This document shows positions 61,027 to 64,000 of a stretch of 64,000 bases of DNA, piece by piece. The position numbers were made by a program, and so were the translations under genes. Under the pieces are notes generated by a model that worked only from the letters and a program-made list of their open reading frames with translations, did not search any database and was not told where the DNA came from. Source of the DNA: Limosilactobacillus reuteri (GTDB taxonomy: Bacteria; Bacillota; Bacilli; Lactobacillales; Lactobacillaceae); assembly GCF_034259105.1 (NCBI RefSeq), contig NZ_CP139477.1, positions 1-64,000 of the forward strand, read 5' to 3'. Positions within the stretch are counted from its first letter, which is position 1, and the number at the start of each line of letters is the position of its first letter.

Positions 61027-62082
61027 GGCAGATTGCAAGAAATAACTTGAACGAATTTAGTGACGTAAATTAAGCAGGAAGATCTCGATTGGTGTATGCC
61101 AATTAAGACATTTAAGTGGCCGGGAATTCAAATACCAATTAATTTGAATCAGTTGGTGATCGCTTAGTTCTTCAATGGCTTGGCCTTTGGGAATAAACCG
61201 TCGTAAAACTCGGTTACGGTTCTCATTACTGCCGCGTTCATGTGGTGAATAAGCATGGGCAAAATAAACCGGAGTACCAGTTCGCTGCTCAATTGCCTGG
61301 TAGTTAGCGAACTCTTTACCATGATCTACGGTAAGCGTCTTGAGCTTGTCTTGAAGTTGACTAGCTAGTTCAAGTACGGCTTGAGTCATGGACTGACTGT
61401 CGCGACCATGGAGCCGTTTAACAATTGTCAGGCGACTCTTACGCTCCACAAAAGTAGCCACAGCTTTGACCTTTACGTTTGCCAGAAAGTACGGTATCAG
61501 CTTCAAAGTGGCCGAATTCCTGGCGAGTTTCGACTTTATGAGAACGCTCCTCAATGGAGCGGCCGTGACTGAACGTACCACGCTTTTCTTTAGCGCGATG
61601 ACGACGAATTCCATGATCAGGCAAATCGGGCAACTGTACATCAAGCCATCCTTGATCAATCCAGTTATAGACCGTCTTGTAGGCAATTCCAACTACATGG
61701 GCAACTTGTTCAGGGGACCACTTCTGGACTTGAATCTTTTCCTCGATCAAGTGTTTAAGGTTTTTAGTGAGCGAAGACTTCCGCCCCCGTTGACTAACCT
61801 TGCGTTCAAAGTCAATTTGCGCTAGCTCAGCCCGGTACTCACTATTTAGCCGGTGAAGTTCGTTAAAGATGGTGGTCTTACTAAAGCCTAAGTAGTTAGC
61901 GATGTATCGCAAGGAACGTCCTTCATTATGAAGCGTTTCAATGACAACACGGTTCTGGAATGATAAAATAGTGGTGCTCATCAAGGTCCTTCTTTCTAAT
62001 GGAATGTTGTGGTAACACCATTAAAGACCTTGATGGGTTTTTCTGTCCACTTAAATGTTCAACTTAAATTTTACAATCTGCC
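61027..62082 (-). mobile_element. IS30 (ISLpl1-like) element, complete, 1056 bp
   Basis: It has the same ends and length as the element at 2007-3062, on the other strand and with a number of substitutions. The flanks show no duplication; it separates the unknown gene end from IS3/ISL3 material. Confidence 0.88.
61057..61981 (-). pseudogene. IS30-family transposase with the same +1 frameshift
   Basis: The start is ATG 61981. The first frame ends after LSGKRKGQSCGYFCGA and the remainder (VKAVATFVERKSRL to the C-terminus) lies in the +1 frame; the extra A is at 61463-61468. It differs from the first copy at several residues (SEYRAELAQIDF versus SGYQAELAQTDF), yet shares the indel. Confidence 0.8.
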
Positions 62083-62115
62083 TTTCTTAAAAGATTCAAA
62101 AAGATCACCTCATTT

Positions 62116-62161
62116 AAAGTGCAACACAAAAGTTAGACAAAATTGAATATTTTTAAACTGC
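62116..62161 (-). mobile_element. IS3-family right end
   Basis: AAAGTGCAACACAAAAGTTAG begins an IS3 end of the same type as at 4855-4909 and is cut after TTTTTAAACTGC by the ISL3 element at 62162. No coding sequence is left. Confidence 0.6.
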
Positions 62162-63651
62162 GGCTCTTCGTCAAGAAGTACTGATGAGAAAATAAAATAA
62201 TTTTACTAAGCAGCTTGTGCCTGGACTTTGGCATGAGCTGTTTGTTTATTTCTCCAGTTTATTGCAATGTAGGTATTTGGTAATGCAAGGAGGATTCTAA
62301 TTCGGAAATTAAAGAAATTACGAAAGCCATAAGCAGTTCGTTTAATAACTTTAATTTTATTGTTAGTTCCTTCAACGGGACCATTTGTATAGGTATCATA
62401 TTTAAAACTATTGTAAATTTCTTGTTTATGGCTGCGAAGAGTATGCTGAACTTTTTGCAGTGCTTGGGGAAGCTGCGTCCATTTAATCGCGAGTAAGTTT
62501 TTTAATTCTTTCTTGCTACGATGAGCAATCACCAGAATTAAGTTTTGATAGTATTCATAAGCTCTTTTTAGTTCATTATCAAAGCTTAGAAGACGATGAA
62601 TGACTTCAACATCGGTTAATTGAGCGTAACTAAAGTTACGCCTTGACCAATAATTATCATATTTAAGCTCATTAGCAGGCGTTAGGAGTAATTTCCAAAA
62701 GTGCTTAAGTGCACGCCATTTATGAGTGCCAGCACCGGCACGATTCATTACTTGGATCCTAATTTTGTTAAATGCACGATATGCTTGAGCAACAATATGA
62801 AAATGATCAGCGATAATTAAAGCGTGGGGGAAAAGCTCATGAATCAAATGGCGGTAAGGAGTGTACAAGTCAACCGTTACTGTTTGAACTGCTAAGCGTG
62901 CTGAACGGTCATATCGAAGAAAGTATTTTCGCAGATAGCTATTTTTACGTGACAAGATAATATCAAGCGTCCGCTTATTTTCAATATTCATTAGAATCAT
63001 ACTCATTCCGCTGGGGGCAAAGCGACCAGACTTGAAATCATCAAAGGCAATATGGCGAGGTAACCAATGATAGTTAGGCTTAAAAAACTGATCAAGATTT
63101 GTAATGACTCGTCTAATTGTCCAGTCAGAGACATTTAATTCTTTGGCTAAATCACTTTGTGATTCGTTTTTTGTTAGAAGCATCATTGCCCGTTGTTTTA
63201 TCGCTAAAGAGATATGATTACGATAATGAATATCTTCAACGGCTGCTAATTTAGTAACTACTTCAGGACAAGAAGAAGCTTTACAGATATATTTTTGCTT
63301 TTTAATCGACCAGATTGTTGGCTTAAAGTGAAGCTCTGATCCCAAACAATTAACTGTTTTATAGCCATTTTTACACATTAAGTGTCCACATTTTGGGCAA
63401 TGCATGGGGTAAGTTTGAATAAGATGGACAATGATTTGATTAGGTTGATCTTCAATTGGGTTATCAAAATTCTTTTCATCTAGTTTGAGGTAAGGATCTT
63501 TAATTCCTAAGATAGTTTTGATAGAATTGTTCATGAAAGATGGTCCTTTCTTAGCGAAGACGGGGTCCAACCATCTTTCGCTTTTTTATTTTAAATTTTA
63601 AACAAATAAAGCCCTGATGTTAAATCCATCAGTACTTAAAATTGTAAAGCC
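62162..63651 (-). mobile_element. ISL3-family element (second type), second copy, 1490 bp
   Basis: The ends match those at 36845-38337. It is flanked by two different IS3 ends and has no 8-bp target duplication, so one side has been exchanged by recombination or deletion after insertion. Confidence 0.9.
62206..63534 (-). CDS. ISL3-family transposase (second type), second copy
   Basis: The start ATG 63534 gives 442 residues, one Ser fewer in the zinc-finger region (CKASSCPE) than the copy at 36962, and three substitutions (R/K, P/S, Y/H). Catalytic and zinc residues are intact. Confidence 0.92.
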   Translation of the reverse strand: MNNSIKTILGIKDPYLKLDEKNFDNPIEDQPNQIIVHLIQTYPMHCPKCGHLMCKNGYKTVNCLGSELHFKPTIWSIKKQKYICKASSCPEVVTKLAAVEDIHYRNHISLAIKQRAMMLLTKNESQSDLAKELNVSDWTIRRVITNLDQFFKPNYHWLPRHIAFDDFKSGRFAPSGMSMILMNIENKRTLDIILSRKNSYLRKYFLRYDRSARLAVQTVTVDLYTPYRHLIHELFPHALIIADHFHIVAQAYRAFNKIRIQVMNRAGAGTHKWRALKHFWKLLLTPANELKYDNYWSRRNFSYAQLTDVEVIHRLLSFDNELKRAYEYYQNLILVIAHRSKKELKNLLAIKWTQLPQALQKVQHTLRSHKQEIYNSFKYDTYTNGPVEGTNNKIKVIKRTAYGFRNFFNFRIRILLALPNTYIAINWRNKQTAHAKVQAQAA

Positions 63652-64000
63652 TTTTAATGAAGTGCCCTAAAATTGTTAGACATAACCTAACAACTTTAGG
63701 AGCACTTTTTTTATGACCAAATACTCTTCAGAATTCAAAGTTAAATTAGTAAATGAATATTTTGATAGACAAATTTCTATACTTGGATTATCGAAAAAAT
63801 ATGGAATGCCTAGTAAATCACCGATTTATCGCTGGGTCCATGAAGCGGAAGCAAATGGACTTAATTATTTGATAACCAAAAAATCCCATAAAGAATATTC
63901 TCAAGATTTCAAATTATCCGTGATAGAATATCATAAACTACATGAGATCAGTCGCCTTGATACTGCAATTTATTTCAAAATATCACCTAGCCAGGTTAAT
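63652..64000 (+). mobile_element. IS3-family element, left end, running off the window
   Basis: TGAAGTGCCCTAAAATTGTT begins the left end, with a ~19-bp hairpin up to about 63704. This is the intact version of the end found inverted and split at 4910-5022 and 6543-6600. Confidence 0.8.
63713..64000 (+). CDS. IS3-family OrfA, 3' end outside the window
   Basis: ATG 63713 opens a 96-codon frame to the window edge: MTKYSSEFKVKLVNEYFDRQ, then a helix-turn-helix region (ISILGLSKKYGMPSKSPIYR) and a second one (YSQDFKLSVIEYHKL). This is the DNA-binding part of an IS3 OrfA. Confidence 0.8.
   Translation, partial: MTKYSSEFKVKLVNEYFDRQISILGLSKKYGMPSKSPIYRWVHEAEANGLNYLITKKSHKEYSQDFKLSVIEYHKLHEISRLDTAIYFKISPSQVN

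Overview
The window looks like a piece of a large plasmid from a lactic acid bacterium of the Lactobacillaceae. Support comes from a RepA_N-type replication gene with an apparent antisense RNA, two separate partition systems, a type ISP restriction enzyme of the LlaGI/LlaBIII kind, a KxYKxGKxW-signal surface protein, Asp23/AmaP envelope-stress genes, and a very dense load of IS30, IS3, ISL3, IS1380 and IS1182 elements of the kind common in lactobacilli and pediococci. I cannot assign a species from sequence reading alone.

Layout. 1-4.7 kb: a cut-off disulfide oxidoreductase, a frameshifted Abi-like remnant, an IS30 copy that truncates a universal stress protein gene, and an amino acid permease. 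4.8-9.1 kb: nested and deleted insertion sequences around a small GlsB-type stress gene. 9.3-13.6 kb: a GH65 disaccharide phosphorylase, a frameshifted beta-phosphoglucomutase and a HAD phosphatase. 13.7-18.2 kb: a DUF3883 remnant, two ISs, a small tyrosine recombinase with a candidate core site, and a terminated structured RNA. 18.2-23.5 kb: a large adhesin-like gene split by an IS1380-family element. 24.1-33.4 kb: a second copy of the structured RNA, a LexA-box operon, two short terminated transcription units, the type ISP restriction-modification gene, and a cassette of membrane zinc-ribbon proteins. 33.3-45.2 kb: a block bounded by two 1279-bp IS30 copies in direct orientation, holding a type I toxin-antitoxin locus, a nested IS3/ISL3 and a purine salvage cluster. 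45.4-51.4 kb: the plasmid backbone (ParM/ParR, ParA plus a small partner, RepA, a second replication-like gene). 51.7-64 kb: a GlcU-type sugar transporter, an inverted duplication of the Asp23 operon, a multicopper oxidase, and more ISs.

How it fits together. The backbone provides replication with antisense control, dual partitioning, a recombinase probably for multimer resolution, and toxin-antitoxin addiction. The cargo covers phage defence (type ISP enzyme, broken Abi-like and DUF3883 genes), carbohydrate use (GH65, pgmB, GlcU), purine salvage, envelope stress and oxidation. Many cargo genes are broken by single-base changes in homopolymer runs or by IS insertion, so the plasmid appears to be in active rearrangement. 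Some of those single-base changes could be sequencing errors; this is stated for each.
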